A DNA stretch of 64,000 bases from an uncultured Alistipes sp. (GCA_900550375.1 URRP01000006.1:11148-75147); one strand, 5' to 3'. Shown: positions 50,347-59,618, numbered from the stretch's first letter. The notes: generated from the letters alone by a model not told the origin. Numbers and translations: made by a program.

Positions 50347-52704
50347 ATGAGATATTTGTTATCCATTCTGTTTGGCGGATTTATAAGTATAAATTCAGTT
50401 TTCGGACAAATATTACCTCCTGTAATAGGAACAATATTAGATGAAAAAGCTGTACCTATCGCCTACGCTACGGTACAGTTATTGTCGCTGCCCGACTCTA
50501 CATTTGTAAGGGGTGCAGTTAGCGACAAGGAGGGGCGATTCGAGCTAAATACATCCTCGGTTCAATTGGAACAGGTTTGCCTGAAAGTATCATTTATCGG
50601 CTATTGCACTGAGGTCATCTCTCCGATCAGAACTGACATGGGGACGATCACGCTGCATGTCAACGAGAATGAAATTACAAGCGTTGTAGTCAAAGGCCGC
50701 AAACCCTCGTATATGTTGGAGGGTAGCAGCGTGATCATGCCGGTTCAGAATACGTTTTTGAGTAAATTGAATCGCGTCACCGATGTGATGCGTTATCTGC
50801 CGGGAGCATGGAGCGACGGAGTAAGCCCCATTCCGACCGTATTGGGGAAAGGCAAACCGAAGGTTTATCTCAATGGTCGTTTGGTGCGCGACGAGTCGGA
50901 GGTGAAGCAGCTCCGTGCGCGCGAAATCAAGCAAATCGAGTTGGATACGAATCCCGGAGCGGAATATTCGTCGAGTACGGAGGCGGTAATTCGCATTACG
51001 ACGCTTCCACGCGGTGAAGGATTGAGCGGGTATGTCGATCTTTACGGTCGATGGTCTGAGAAAGGATTGCACACCGAAGTGATTTCCTTGAATTATCGCC
51101 ATAAAAAGTTCGATCTTTTCGGAGATATTGAATATCAACGCGGCTATGGAAGCATCTCGCAGGCTACGAACGATATTAGCGTTTATACACAACCCGATTG
51201 GCGCGTACTATCGACATCCAATATCGAGTCGAAAGAAATTGCCTACCTCGGTACGCTGGGATTCAACTATCAGCCTTCGAAAGACCATACGCTGGGAATG
51301 CGTTATCGATTGACGGCCGAGCATCCGACACGGACGCTTGATCGTTCGGAAATACATTATTTTCTGGCAGGCGAAGAGAATGACGTTATCGGTTCTATAC
51401 AAAACAGTGAACAGGATAATACCCAGCACTATCTGAATGGATACTATAACGGTAAACTGTCCAAAGATTTTTCATTGGAGTTCAATTTCGACGCCATGTT
51501 CAGTGATGCGGATCGAAAACAACAAAGCGTCGAAATGAGTTCCACGGCGGGAATGCGGACGATCGATACGCGTTCGAAAGCCGATAATAGATTGTTAGCG
51601 ACAAAGGCTATTTTCGAATATCGCATGGGCAAACACAAGTTCCGTTTCGGTGGCGCCTATACCGATGTGAATCGCGATAACGATTATTTCATTACACTCG
51701 AAGAAATCGGTAATTCCGATATTCGCACGACCGAACAGAAAGGGGTCGGTTTTTTGGATTACAGTTACAAACAGGGTAAAGTTACCTTCAAGGCCGGAAT
51801 CCGCTATGAGCACACTGCCACGAATTATTATGACACAGGAGTGCGGCAGGCAGATCTATGCCGTAAATATGACAACCTTTTCCCCAGTACCTCGATCTCT
51901 TTTCCAGTAGGGAAGGGAAGCATGTCGTTGGCTTATTCGCACTCAATGAAACGTCCGTCATTCAGCAGTTTGAACGGCAATATCAACTATTATGATCCAT
52001 TTACGCTCGGATCGGGCAATCCTCTGTTACGACCGACAGTCAATCAGACTGTGACGTGGAAAGCTACTTACCAATGGTTCTATCTTTCGGCCTCCTACCG
52101 GCACACGCGCGATGCAATCATTACGATCCGGCGGCTTTACGACGACAATACGATAACGATCAACCATATGGAAAATTTGGATAAAGCGCAATCGTTGAAC
52201 GTGAACGCGTCGATTTCGCCGACGATCGGGTGCTGGCATCCTAAATTGTTGGCCGATTATACGCAACCGTTCGTGCGCTTCGAAGCGCCGGAGGGGATGC
52301 GGAATTTCAATCGCGGAATCTTTTTCTTTTCGTGGATGAATACGCTCGAACTGCCAGCCGATTTCACGCTGTCGGCATGGGCGAGCTATACGTCGAACGG
52401 AAACATCCACTACAATGTATTCCGAAAATATGTATGGGATCTGGATTTTTCGGTTACGAAAAGTTTTTTCGACGGACGATTCGAGGTTTATGTCAACATA
52501 CACGACCCGTTCAACTGGTATAAGTTCGATTACGTGCGAACCAATCCGGCGACAGTGCAAGCGGGACATAACCGTACCAATTATCGGATGTTTCGTTGTG
52601 AATTGACCTACTATTTCAACAAAACCAAGACCCGATATAAGGGAAAAAGCGTTTACGGAGACGACATAAACCGAACAGCCGATTTGGAAAATGTAAAACT
52701 TTGA
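50347..52704 (+). CDS. TonB-receptor-like outer membrane beta-barrel protein
   Basis: 785 residues with a signal peptide (about 1-21, ending SVFGQ). Residues 25-115 form a carboxypeptidase-regulatory-like domain (GTILDEKAVPIAYATVQLL), residues about 120-220 a plug-like domain, and the rest a barrel of the outer-membrane beta-barrel family seen with TonB receptors (SFPVGKGSMSLAYSHSMKRPSFSSLNG, GSGNPLLRPT). No TonB box is obvious. It could pass the peptide or its target across the outer membrane, or display it; this is inference. The gene lies between the precursor hairpin and a decayed precursor copy. Confidence 0.82.
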   Translation: MRYLLSILFGGFISINSVFGQILPPVIGTILDEKAVPIAYATVQLLSLPDSTFVRGAVSDKEGRFELNTSSVQLEQVCLKVSFIGYCTEVISPIRTDMGTITLHVNENEITSVVVKGRKPSYMLEGSSVIMPVQNTFLSKLNRVTDVMRYLPGAWSDGVSPIPTVLGKGKPKVYLNGRLVRDESEVKQLRAREIKQIELDTNPGAEYSSSTEAVIRITTLPRGEGLSGYVDLYGRWSEKGLHTEVISLNYRHKKFDLFGDIEYQRGYGSISQATNDISVYTQPDWRVLSTSNIESKEIAYLGTLGFNYQPSKDHTLGMRYRLTAEHPTRTLDRSEIHYFLAGEENDVIGSIQNSEQDNTQHYLNGYYNGKLSKDFSLEFNFDAMFSDADRKQQSVEMSSTAGMRTIDTRSKADNRLLATKAIFEYRMGKHKFRFGGAYTDVNRDNDYFITLEEIGNSDIRTTEQKGVGFLDYSYKQGKVTFKAGIRYEHTATNYYDTGVRQADLCRKYDNLFPSTSISFPVGKGSMSLAYSHSMKRPSFSSLNGNINYYDPFTLGSGNPLLRPTVNQTVTWKATYQWFYLSASYRHTRDAIITIRRLYDDNTITINHMENLDKAQSLNVNASISPTIGCWHPKLLADYTQPFVRFEAPEGMRNFNRGIFFFSWMNTLELPADFTLSAWASYTSNGNIHYNVFRKYVWDLDFSVTKSFFDGRFEVYVNIHDPFNWYKFDYVRTNPATVQAGHNRTNYRMFRCELTYYFNKTKTRYKGKSVYGDDINRTADLENVKL

Positions 52705-52754
52705 ATAATAGTACCAGAGCAACTATATTATTATAGGAAAGAAAATAAATAAGA

Positions 52755-52890
52755 GGACTGGAGTCTTTGAATTAGAGACTCAATGACGATATATATATGT
52801 AAAAGAACTGGAACAACGATCGAAACAGATCCGTTATGTATCGAAATGAACTGGGATTGGTATTGCGATATATGTGATAATATAATATGA
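52755..52890 (+). pseudogene. Decayed second copy of the precursor-like gene
   Basis: DNA from 52755 aligns with 50075 onward: GGACT, TTTGAATT, ACTCAATGA, then a 24-base identical block (52797-52820) matching the leader codons of the intact copy. A one-base deletion after it and many changes destroy the frame, which stops at a TGA near 52846. It shows that the precursor was once duplicated on both sides of the barrel gene. Confidence 0.6.
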
Positions 52891-52949
52891 TAATGCCGAT
52901 CTTTGTCCTGAATTTATTATATACCATGTTTTTCTGCCATTATTAATCT

Positions 52950-54164
52950 ATGGGATCATTCGACGACATAAAGCGAATCGAGGTATCGGAGTTTCATACT
53001 TCCAATACCGAAGCGACCTATCTGGCGAAATACGGTGAAAAGTATTATGAGATCAATGCCGCTGTTGCAGGCATTCTATCGGCTGCACGCGAGGCGGCGA
53101 CGGAGCGGGAGGCGGTCGAACGGTATATAGAAGCCTGCGGCGGGCGATATTCGGAGGCGGACGTACGGAGCGTTCTCGATAAGTGCATGACGCTTTTCGA
53201 CGACACTCCGGCAAAAAAAACGCCGTTCATTCTTCGTTTCGATCTGATTCCCGCCGATAAAATCGCATGGTTGACGCGGAAACTCGCTTTTCTGTTCAAT
53301 AGCGGCATCATGTTGCCGTTGTTGTTGTCGGTCGCTGCTTTGGATATTTATTTCTGTGCGACCGACACGCTGCTCATTGCCGCAGGGAGTGTCAATCTGT
53401 ACGTTATCATCGGGTTGCTGTTATTCATCGTAGTCTCTTCGTGCATTCATGAATTGGGGCATGCAACCGCCTGCCGTCATTATGGGATCGAACATGGTAA
53501 TGTGGGATTCGGGCTGTATCTGAACTTTCCTGTATTTTACACCGATGTTTCGAACATCTGGCGGTTGAAACGCGGGCAGCGATGCGTGGTGAATCTTGCC
53601 GGAATCTATTTTCAGTCCATTATTCTGCTGCCGGTTCTAATCGCCTATTTTATCACGGGGCATCCGATTCTGAAATATATCGTCCTGCTCACGAACATCA
53701 ATTTCGTCATTACGCTCAATCCCTTCTTCCGTTTCGACGGATACTGGTTGATGACCGATCTGCTCGGAATCGCCAATCTGCGGGCGAAGAGCATGGAGCT
53801 TTTGCGCTACCTTTACTATCGGGTGCGCGGAAAAGCGCCCGAGGGGTGGAAACCCGCATTGTTGATGGTCAAGCCAGCCTACAGATATGCGTTATTCGTC
53901 TATTCCATAGTGGTCAATCTGTTTTTCGGGTATTATTTCTTCTACATCATTCCCGTATTCATGATCCGTTTCGTCGAAACTTTCCCCGAGTTGGTCCATA
54001 CGCTGCTCGCCTCTCTTTCGGCCGGGATAATGCCCGATTTCGGTATCATTCAACAGATCGTGGCTCAGCTTTTATTCATGGCGATTACCGCTTATTTCTT
54101 GTATCGAATGATTAAACCTCTGACGAAAATCGTCAAATGGAAGAAAACGCCCAGTCCGCAGTAA
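52950..54164 (+). CDS. M50 (site-2-protease-like) membrane protease with PqqD-like N-terminus
   Basis: 404 residues. Residues 20-85 (YLAKYGEKYYEINAAVAGIL, then EADVRSVLDKCM) read like a PqqD/RRE-type winged helix used to bind RiPP leaders. Six or so membrane helices follow. The zinc motif HELGH is at 167-171 in a helix, and NPFFRFDG (257-264) is the S2P second motif with the metal-binding Asp. Similar proteins, such as YydH of the epipeptide locus, process or export modified peptides. It probably cleaves the leader of the precursor in the membrane. It overlaps the next gene by 28 nt. Confidence 0.8.
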   Translation: MGSFDDIKRIEVSEFHTSNTEATYLAKYGEKYYEINAAVAGILSAAREAATEREAVERYIEACGGRYSEADVRSVLDKCMTLFDDTPAKKTPFILRFDLIPADKIAWLTRKLAFLFNSGIMLPLLLSVAALDIYFCATDTLLIAAGSVNLYVIIGLLLFIVVSSCIHELGHATACRHYGIEHGNVGFGLYLNFPVFYTDVSNIWRLKRGQRCVVNLAGIYFQSIILLPVLIAYFITGHPILKYIVLLTNINFVITLNPFFRFDGYWLMTDLLGIANLRAKSMELLRYLYYRVRGKAPEGWKPALLMVKPAYRYALFVYSIVVNLFFGYYFFYIIPVFMIRFVETFPELVHTLLASLSAGIMPDFGIIQQIVAQLLFMAITAYFLYRMIKPLTKIVKWKKTPSPQ

Positions 54165-56311
54165 AACGGCTTACACTCGTATGTTCGCTTGCCCTGACGG
54201 GAGGATGGTTCCTTTCGACATTTCTGCCGCAAGGAGATTCATGGGGGCTGTTCGGAATTCTTTCGGCCGCCGTTCTGTGTTGTATTTGGCGGAAAAAACA
54301 GATCGGATTCACGATCATCGATGCCGGTGTAATCGGCATCTGGTTGTATGATCTGGTGTCCCTTACATGGAGCATAAATTCTTCGCCGACGATTGTTTCC
54401 CTATACACGGAGACGACGGCCGTAGCCTGTTATTTTCTGGTACGCTATTTATCGCAGTTCGGGAAAGGAATTCGATGGCTGCTTGGTATTTTCTGCGTGA
54501 TCATCGGAATTATCGTGGTCATCGGACTCGGAACATTCTGGTTTTACATCGAGGCGCTAAAAGAGATCGGCATTGAAAACACCTATTTCTTTCGTCATCT
54601 GTATCGTCCGTTTGCCCTTGCCCCGAACGATTGGGCCGGTCTGCTATGGCTTTTCGGCGGAATCGTCGCCGTCGCTTATACCGTTTTCGAGGCAAGGCAG
54701 GCAAAGCGATGGCTTCTCGTTTTCGGCATCTGTATTTTATTCCTGATCGTCGTCTCCTTTTCGAGAGGAATGTACATCTCGTTGGGAATATTTTTCATAA
54801 CCGCCATCGTATATTTATTTAGACGACCGTCTCCTGAGCGTCTTTGGATTTTCGGAATCCTATTTGCCTTCTTGATAATTACCGCTGTACTGTTTCGCGT
54901 ACCGGTCTGCTCGACCCTCCGAATGGGTGAAACGGTCTCTCAACAACGCAGTACCTCGGGACGGATCGAAATGATCGAGGAAGCATGTGAAACCGTAAAG
55001 GAATACCCCGTTGTCGGCGTCGGAATGGGAAACTTTACGCTGGCTCTGAATCCTTCCTATTTTGAAGACGATCGGGTCGGTTTTACGAGCTATGCACCCA
55101 ACCTACTCGTCCAGATCGCTGTCGAGAAGGGAATCTTCGGACTGATTTTATACTTATGTTGGGCCGGCGGTATTCTTTTCTACTGTATTCGCAACTCGCA
55201 ATCGGCGGGTCGGGTCGCCTTGTTCTTCCTGTTCTTATATGCTGTCAGAGAACAGACTTTCCCGATTTTTCTCGAATCGGGTAGCGCTCAATGCCTCGTC
55301 TTTATCCTGTTGGCCGTCATGCAAAGTCATGCGACACGACAGTTAAGAGGATCGTTATCAAGTAAAGGATATACATTCGTATTCCCTGTTTTATTGTTGG
55401 TGACATGTATTGGAACAAGTTGTTTCATTTGGAAAACAGTTCGGAATAATCGTCATTTCAGAGCATGCGAAACGGCTCTCGTGGAAAAGAATTGGGAGGT
55501 TGTACAATATGAACTTGCAGCGTGTTCGCGGTCAACGCCAGCAATTGTCAATAGCGCACTTGCCTATGCTGAAATTTATGAACACACACAAAAAGACGAT
55601 TTATTGCGACGAGCGGATTCTCTGTTGCAAGTTGCCATTGCGAGAAATCCGAAAGATAATTACCCGCTTTATCTGCAAGCCATGCGCCCCATGTTGTCAG
55701 AAAATTATCCTGAAAGCGAACGCCTTTTGCGTGAATTGGTTACGAAATACCCCAATAATGCGATTTATCGATTTGGATTCTTCAAATGTTTGTATCAACA
55801 AACTAAAACGGATGAAGCCGCAGAGCAATTATCTCGATGTATAGTATTGTCTCCCCGAATCATGGATACTGAATTTTGGGGTACATCGGCTCAACGAGAT
55901 TCGATTTTATTTGAAAAAACGCGAGGGCGATTGCAGGCAATCTTGCAAGACTCATCCTCGGGGCCACTTTTGTCGGCTCGTCTGGGCAAAATCGCTTTCG
56001 AGTTGGGGGATCATCTCCTCGCTGAAAAATATTTGTCCGAGAGCTTGCGTCAACTGCCCAATTTATCTGGAGCATGGTATAATTTGGGACAGGTATATTG
56101 TAAAATGGGGAATGACCGACAGGCGTCCGTATGTTTCAAACGAGCCTATCGACTGGAACGAGGCGTCTTTGCTCCGCTCGACCGGCTCGACGATTATCTC
56201 CAAAGTCGAAATATCCTTCGGATGACGCCTGAAATATTACTGCGTACTCGGTATGCGATGAAATTCCAACGTTGGTATTCATCCCGATTATTACTCGATG
56301 GTATAAACTAA
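54137..56311 (+). CDS. O-antigen-ligase-like (Wzy_C) membrane protein with TPR tail
   Basis: 724 residues. About eleven hydrophobic segments fill residues 10-420, including RPFALAPNDWAGLLW and a periplasmic loop with SGRIEMIEEACETVKEYPVVGVGMGNF, the pattern of WaaL/PglL-type glycan ligases. The C-terminal 280 residues are TPR-like repeats (LPNLSGAWYNLGQVYCKMGNDRQASVCFKRAYRL). Such proteins transfer glycans to lipid A or to protein side chains at the periplasmic face. Here it may link a glycan to the peptide or to its anchor; this is inference from location. It overlaps the protease gene by 28 nt. Confidence 0.78.
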   Translation: MEENAQSAVKRLTLVCSLALTGGWFLSTFLPQGDSWGLFGILSAAVLCCIWRKKQIGFTIIDAGVIGIWLYDLVSLTWSINSSPTIVSLYTETTAVACYFLVRYLSQFGKGIRWLLGIFCVIIGIIVVIGLGTFWFYIEALKEIGIENTYFFRHLYRPFALAPNDWAGLLWLFGGIVAVAYTVFEARQAKRWLLVFGICILFLIVVSFSRGMYISLGIFFITAIVYLFRRPSPERLWIFGILFAFLIITAVLFRVPVCSTLRMGETVSQQRSTSGRIEMIEEACETVKEYPVVGVGMGNFTLALNPSYFEDDRVGFTSYAPNLLVQIAVEKGIFGLILYLCWAGGILFYCIRNSQSAGRVALFFLFLYAVREQTFPIFLESGSAQCLVFILLAVMQSHATRQLRGSLSSKGYTFVFPVLLLVTCIGTSCFIWKTVRNNRHFRACETALVEKNWEVVQYELAACSRSTPAIVNSALAYAEIYEHTQKDDLLRRADSLLQVAIARNPKDNYPLYLQAMRPMLSENYPESERLLRELVTKYPNNAIYRFGFFKCLYQQTKTDEAAEQLSRCIVLSPRIMDTEFWGTSAQRDSILFEKTRGRLQAILQDSSSGPLLSARLGKIAFELGDHLLAEKYLSESLRQLPNLSGAWYNLGQVYCKMGNDRQASVCFKRAYRLERGVFAPLDRLDDYLQSRNILRMTPEILLRTRYAMKFQRWYSSRLLLDGIN

Positions 56312-56326
56312 AAAAGAAGCCTCAAT

Positions 56327-58270
56327 ATGAAATCCTTCAAAATCTTATTTCTCAGTTTGACAATTATCGCGGGGAGTTGTCGTCGTGTGGATATCGAATT
56401 GGAGCAGGCTCTGATCACAGCCCGAGAGAATCGGCCTGAGCTGGAAAAGGTATTGGACCACTATGTGCAATCGGAAGCCGACTCACTCAAATACAAAGCC
56501 GCCGTCTATCTGATCAAATACATGCCTTATCATTACTCTTTATCCGGTAAATATAATGATTATTGCAATGCTGTGGATTCGGCTGTATCTGAGATAAGTG
56601 ATTCCGAACAATTGAAGCAAATCATACAACGGTTATCCGAAGAATATGCTCCGCAAATCGAGGCTTCACCCAATATAATGTACCTGACCTCCGATTTCTT
56701 GATCCGTAATATCGAACAGGCATTCGCCTTATGGCAAGAAGGCTTATGGGCGCATCATCTCGATTTCGACCATTTTTGCGAATATCTCCTTCCGTACCAG
56801 TGCATTAATGGTCAACCTGTTGAAAACTGGAGAGATTCGTTATACAATGTATGTCGGGGAAGCATGGACATTCTTTGGATGAATTACGATTATGAATACA
56901 ATCCGCTTTCGGCTGTGAGTACCGTCAACAGCGCATTGAAGAAAAAAGCTCCGAAACAGAAATGGGTCAACGACTTACGAATGATACCTGTTCGAAAGGT
57001 CAATACTTTGCTGAAAATGCCGTTTGGAGAGTGCGAAGATTACGCTTATACGGCGACAGCCGTTATGCGGAGTAAAGGATTGCCTGTGGCGATCGATTAC
57101 ACTCCCCAATGGCCCGATCGCCTATGCGGTCATAGTTGGTGCGTGATGTATTCTCAGCGGGGAGATAACCAAATGTTCAATCCACTGGCTTCCAATCCCT
57201 ACAATCCGCATTATCCTTATGGGCGTTTCGCCAAAATTTTCCGAAAAACGTATCGGACAAATCCAGAATTGTTGGCATTATTGCGGCAGGGATATGAATT
57301 TCCACAATTGTTGAAAGATGTTTTGAATCAAGATGTCACAGATGAATATGAAGTGACCTCCGATTTGACTGTCGAGACCTTCCGCAAACGTTATGGTACC
57401 GATTTGGCATTTCTTTCCGTATTCGATAATTATAATTGGTGTCCCGTATATTGGGGCAAGCTAAAAAGAGGCAAGGTAACATTCCGCAAAATGGGTAGAA
57501 ATGTCACCTATCTTCCGATGATCTATAGAGACAGCACGTTGCAACCGATCGGCTATCCGTTCGAAGTAGATGGAAGGGGGCAAATAACTCCTATTTGTAT
57601 CGATACGACGTGTCGTCAGACCATTCTGTTGGATCGTAAATGTCAAATTTACCAGAAAGTATACAATGTCAAAGAATTGGTACAGTATGGAATTATCGAG
57701 GCCTCCAATCATCGGGATTTCCGCGATGCGGAACTGATGGCCGAATTTCCGCAGTGGACGTTGACCTCTGGAAGTGAAAAAATTCCAGCTAAAGCATATC
57801 GCTATTGGAGATTCCGGGCTTCCAAACAGGATGAATGTGACATGGCGGAACTCTATTTTTATACAAAAGAGACATCCATGCCGATAAAAGGGGAAATTAT
57901 AGACTGCGGAAAACTTGTAGAACATGATACAGAACATAGCTGCGATAAAATATCCGATGGAGATCCTTTAACCTATTTCCGAGCAAAAGGCGATTGTTGG
58001 GTAGGGTTCGATTTTCAGTGTCCCGTCATGATCGATCATGTATCCTATATTCGTCGGGGCGACGGTAATGCAATTTGTCCGGGCGATGTCTATGAATTTT
58101 ATTATTGGAACAATGAACGTTGGGTATTGCATGATAAACAAATTGCGACGGATGTGGTCTTGCAATTCGATAATGTCCCGACGGATGGCTTGTATTATAT
58201 CAAAGGACTTTCACGTGGACGAGCGAATCGAATTTTCACATGGAAAAACAATCGTCTGTATTGGCGTTAG
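56327..58270 (+). CDS. Transglutaminase-like lipoprotein with discoidin-like C-terminus
   Basis: 647 residues with a lipobox (IIAGSC, Cys18). A transglutaminase/papain-like core spans about 200-310, with Cys236 in PFGECEDYAYTATAVMRSKGLP and His269 in GHSWCVMY, followed by an Asn/Asp-rich FNPLASNP. Residues about 530-640 resemble an F5/8 type C (discoidin) binding module (DKISDGDPLTYFRAKGDCWVGFDF). It could crosslink or hydrolyse isopeptide bonds at the cell surface. It starts 15 nt after the ligase-like gene and is the last gene of the cassette. Confidence 0.75.
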   Translation: MKSFKILFLSLTIIAGSCRRVDIELEQALITARENRPELEKVLDHYVQSEADSLKYKAAVYLIKYMPYHYSLSGKYNDYCNAVDSAVSEISDSEQLKQIIQRLSEEYAPQIEASPNIMYLTSDFLIRNIEQAFALWQEGLWAHHLDFDHFCEYLLPYQCINGQPVENWRDSLYNVCRGSMDILWMNYDYEYNPLSAVSTVNSALKKKAPKQKWVNDLRMIPVRKVNTLLKMPFGECEDYAYTATAVMRSKGLPVAIDYTPQWPDRLCGHSWCVMYSQRGDNQMFNPLASNPYNPHYPYGRFAKIFRKTYRTNPELLALLRQGYEFPQLLKDVLNQDVTDEYEVTSDLTVETFRKRYGTDLAFLSVFDNYNWCPVYWGKLKRGKVTFRKMGRNVTYLPMIYRDSTLQPIGYPFEVDGRGQITPICIDTTCRQTILLDRKCQIYQKVYNVKELVQYGIIEASNHRDFRDAELMAEFPQWTLTSGSEKIPAKAYRYWRFRASKQDECDMAELYFYTKETSMPIKGEIIDCGKLVEHDTEHSCDKISDGDPLTYFRAKGDCWVGFDFQCPVMIDHVSYIRRGDGNAICPGDVYEFYYWNNERWVLHDKQIATDVVLQFDNVPTDGLYYIKGLSRGRANRIFTWKNNRLYWR

Positions 58271-58398
58271 TCAAGTTCCTGTCGAGATTGGATTTGTTTG
58301 GATATAAGTTCCCTTTATCGTATTTCTAAAAAGGACTATTGGGTTGGTTTGAATAAATCCCCGCGTTTTTGCAATGTTCACGACTTTGCTAGAATTGC

Positions 58399-58410
58399 GT
58401 AAATACTTGA
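58399..58410. repeat. 12-bp direct repeat, copy 1 (copy 2 at 59009-59020)
   Basis: GTAAATACTTGA occurs at 58399-58410 and again at 59009-59020, flanking the integrase remnant; the second copy is 8 nt from the ssrA 3' end. This is the arrangement expected of short attachment-core sequences, although 12 bp may arise by chance. Confidence 0.4.
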
Positions 58411-58427
58411 CTGTCGTATTATTATTG

Positions 58428-58898
58428 TTATTCCTGACAGTCATCAGATAGTGCTGACACCCCTCCCCAAAGCGGTAGATTTAACTCTCTGACATCCAAG
58501 TCATTAATGCCTTGTGCACTTGCCGAAAATTCACGAAACAGTTTCAGCGAAGTCAGGTGCCGTTTGTAGGTATTGACCGCCACGGTCTTACCGATCAACT
58601 CTTTTAGTTTGACGTTGTGTCCCTCATAAAACCTGCAAAGCATTTCACTGTCTCTCTGCTCAACACCTTTGTATCGGCGCATTACCTCTTGAACGCTTAC
58701 CTGCTTACCCTCGGCCAGCAATTCTTTCTCAATGTCGTAGATACGAAATTCCTGCTGGTCAGGGTATTCGTTCAATTGTTTGTTCGATAAGGTATTGTTC
58801 CTGACTCTGCCCTTGGCCGTAATCCAATGGTAAAATGCTGCAATACAGAGAAATATACAGCACTCTCTTGGACTTCCGCTTGGACTTGGCAGGTCCAA
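58428..58898 (-). pseudogene. Tyrosine integrase remnant
   Basis: The frame encodes FRIYDIEKELLAEGKQVSVQ, EVMRRYKGVEQRDSEMLCRF and LIGKTVAVNTYKRHLTSLKLFREF, the arm-binding and SAM-like core-binding part of Bacteroidetes tyrosine integrases. The catalytic domain (Arg, His and Tyr residues) is missing, and the N-terminal part is out of register with a normal arm domain, extending in another frame to about 58965. It is a broken integrase pointing away from ssrA, at the right edge of the island. Confidence 0.7.
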
Positions 58899-58961
58899 CT
58901 ACAACTCCCATGAATTCTCCAAGTAAACTTTTCCCGAATCTTGCTAAGAAGTGCATATAGG

Positions 58962-59002
58962 GCACAAAAAGAAAATCCTGTAATTCTCAGAATTACAGGA
59001 TT
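58962..59002 (-). terminator. Terminator of ssrA
   Basis: A perfect 14-bp stem (58974-58987 with 58989-59002). Read on the minus strand it is followed by TTCTTTTTG. It lies 26 nt beyond the mature tmRNA 3' end. Confidence 0.8.
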
Positions 59003-59027
59003 CTTCTAGTAAATACTTGATTTTCAG

Positions 59028-59428
59028 TGGAGATGGCGGGAGTCGAACCCGCGTCCAAACAAGGAACCCAACTGCTTTCTACACGCTTAGCCGACCGTTT
59101 CATCCTTCTACTTGAGCCCGGCAGGCGGCAGCCTAACCCAAGTCCCAGCCTCTTGATTTCGCACGTTGCCCGAGGCGCTGCAACGCACTATCTCTAAATG
59201 AATGATACCCCATATGAAGAGCGGTTAAAGAGCGGAATCACCCTTCGGGATACTCGTCGCCGAACCGCCTAGGGCTCGGTGATTAAGCTAATTTTCTTTG
59301 AAAATTAGGCAGCGAGTGCATAGCTATTATTGCCATTTGTACATTGAGCGTCGGGATTTACGAGCCGCCACACAGCGCTCGACGTGCTTACAATCAAACT
59401 CTACCTGCTGTCAAAACCGGTCATCCCC
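59028..59428 (-). ncRNA. ssrA: Transfer-messenger RNA (tmRNA)
   Basis: About 401 nt. The ends pair as a tRNA-like acceptor (5' GGGGATG, 3' CATCTCC plus discriminator A), and the T arm GGACGCGGGTTCGACTCCCG is intact. CCA is not encoded. The tag frame at 59305-59337 encodes NGNNSYALAA and a TAA stop, followed by a hairpin CTAATTTTC/GAAAATTAG. tmRNA rescues stalled ribosomes with SmpB and tags the product for proteolysis. A repeat-borne promoter sits at 59476-59507. The 3' end of ssrA is a frequent integrase target. Confidence 0.93.
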
Positions 59429-59475
59429 TCTTGCGGACGGGACTTTCGGCGGGAAAGTTCCATTGAAATACGAAG

Positions 59476-59507
59476 CAAAGATAGTGCAAGTCGGGCACAA
59501 AAGCAAA
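59476..59507 (-). promoter_or_regulatory. Repeat-borne promoter of ssrA
   Basis: On the minus strand TTTG (59504-59507), a 20-nt spacer, then TATCTTTG (59476-59483). The spacer agrees at 13 of 20 positions with that of the phosphatase promoter at 15332-15363, and similarity continues beyond the -33 box. Confidence 0.65.
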
Positions 59508-59610
59508 TTTGTTTGCATTTTGTCCGGCGAAGCCTCTCCGCGCGGAGATTTATTCTGCGTAAAGAGCACGCTTTTTCTCGAAAAATAGCCCTGATCCCGC
59601 GAAAAAATAC

Positions 59611-59618
59611 TATCTTTG
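59611..59618 (+). promoter_or_regulatory. -7 element for ftsE
   Basis: TATCTTTG ends 26 nt before the ftsE ATG. A clear -33 TTTG is not seen. Confidence 0.45.
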
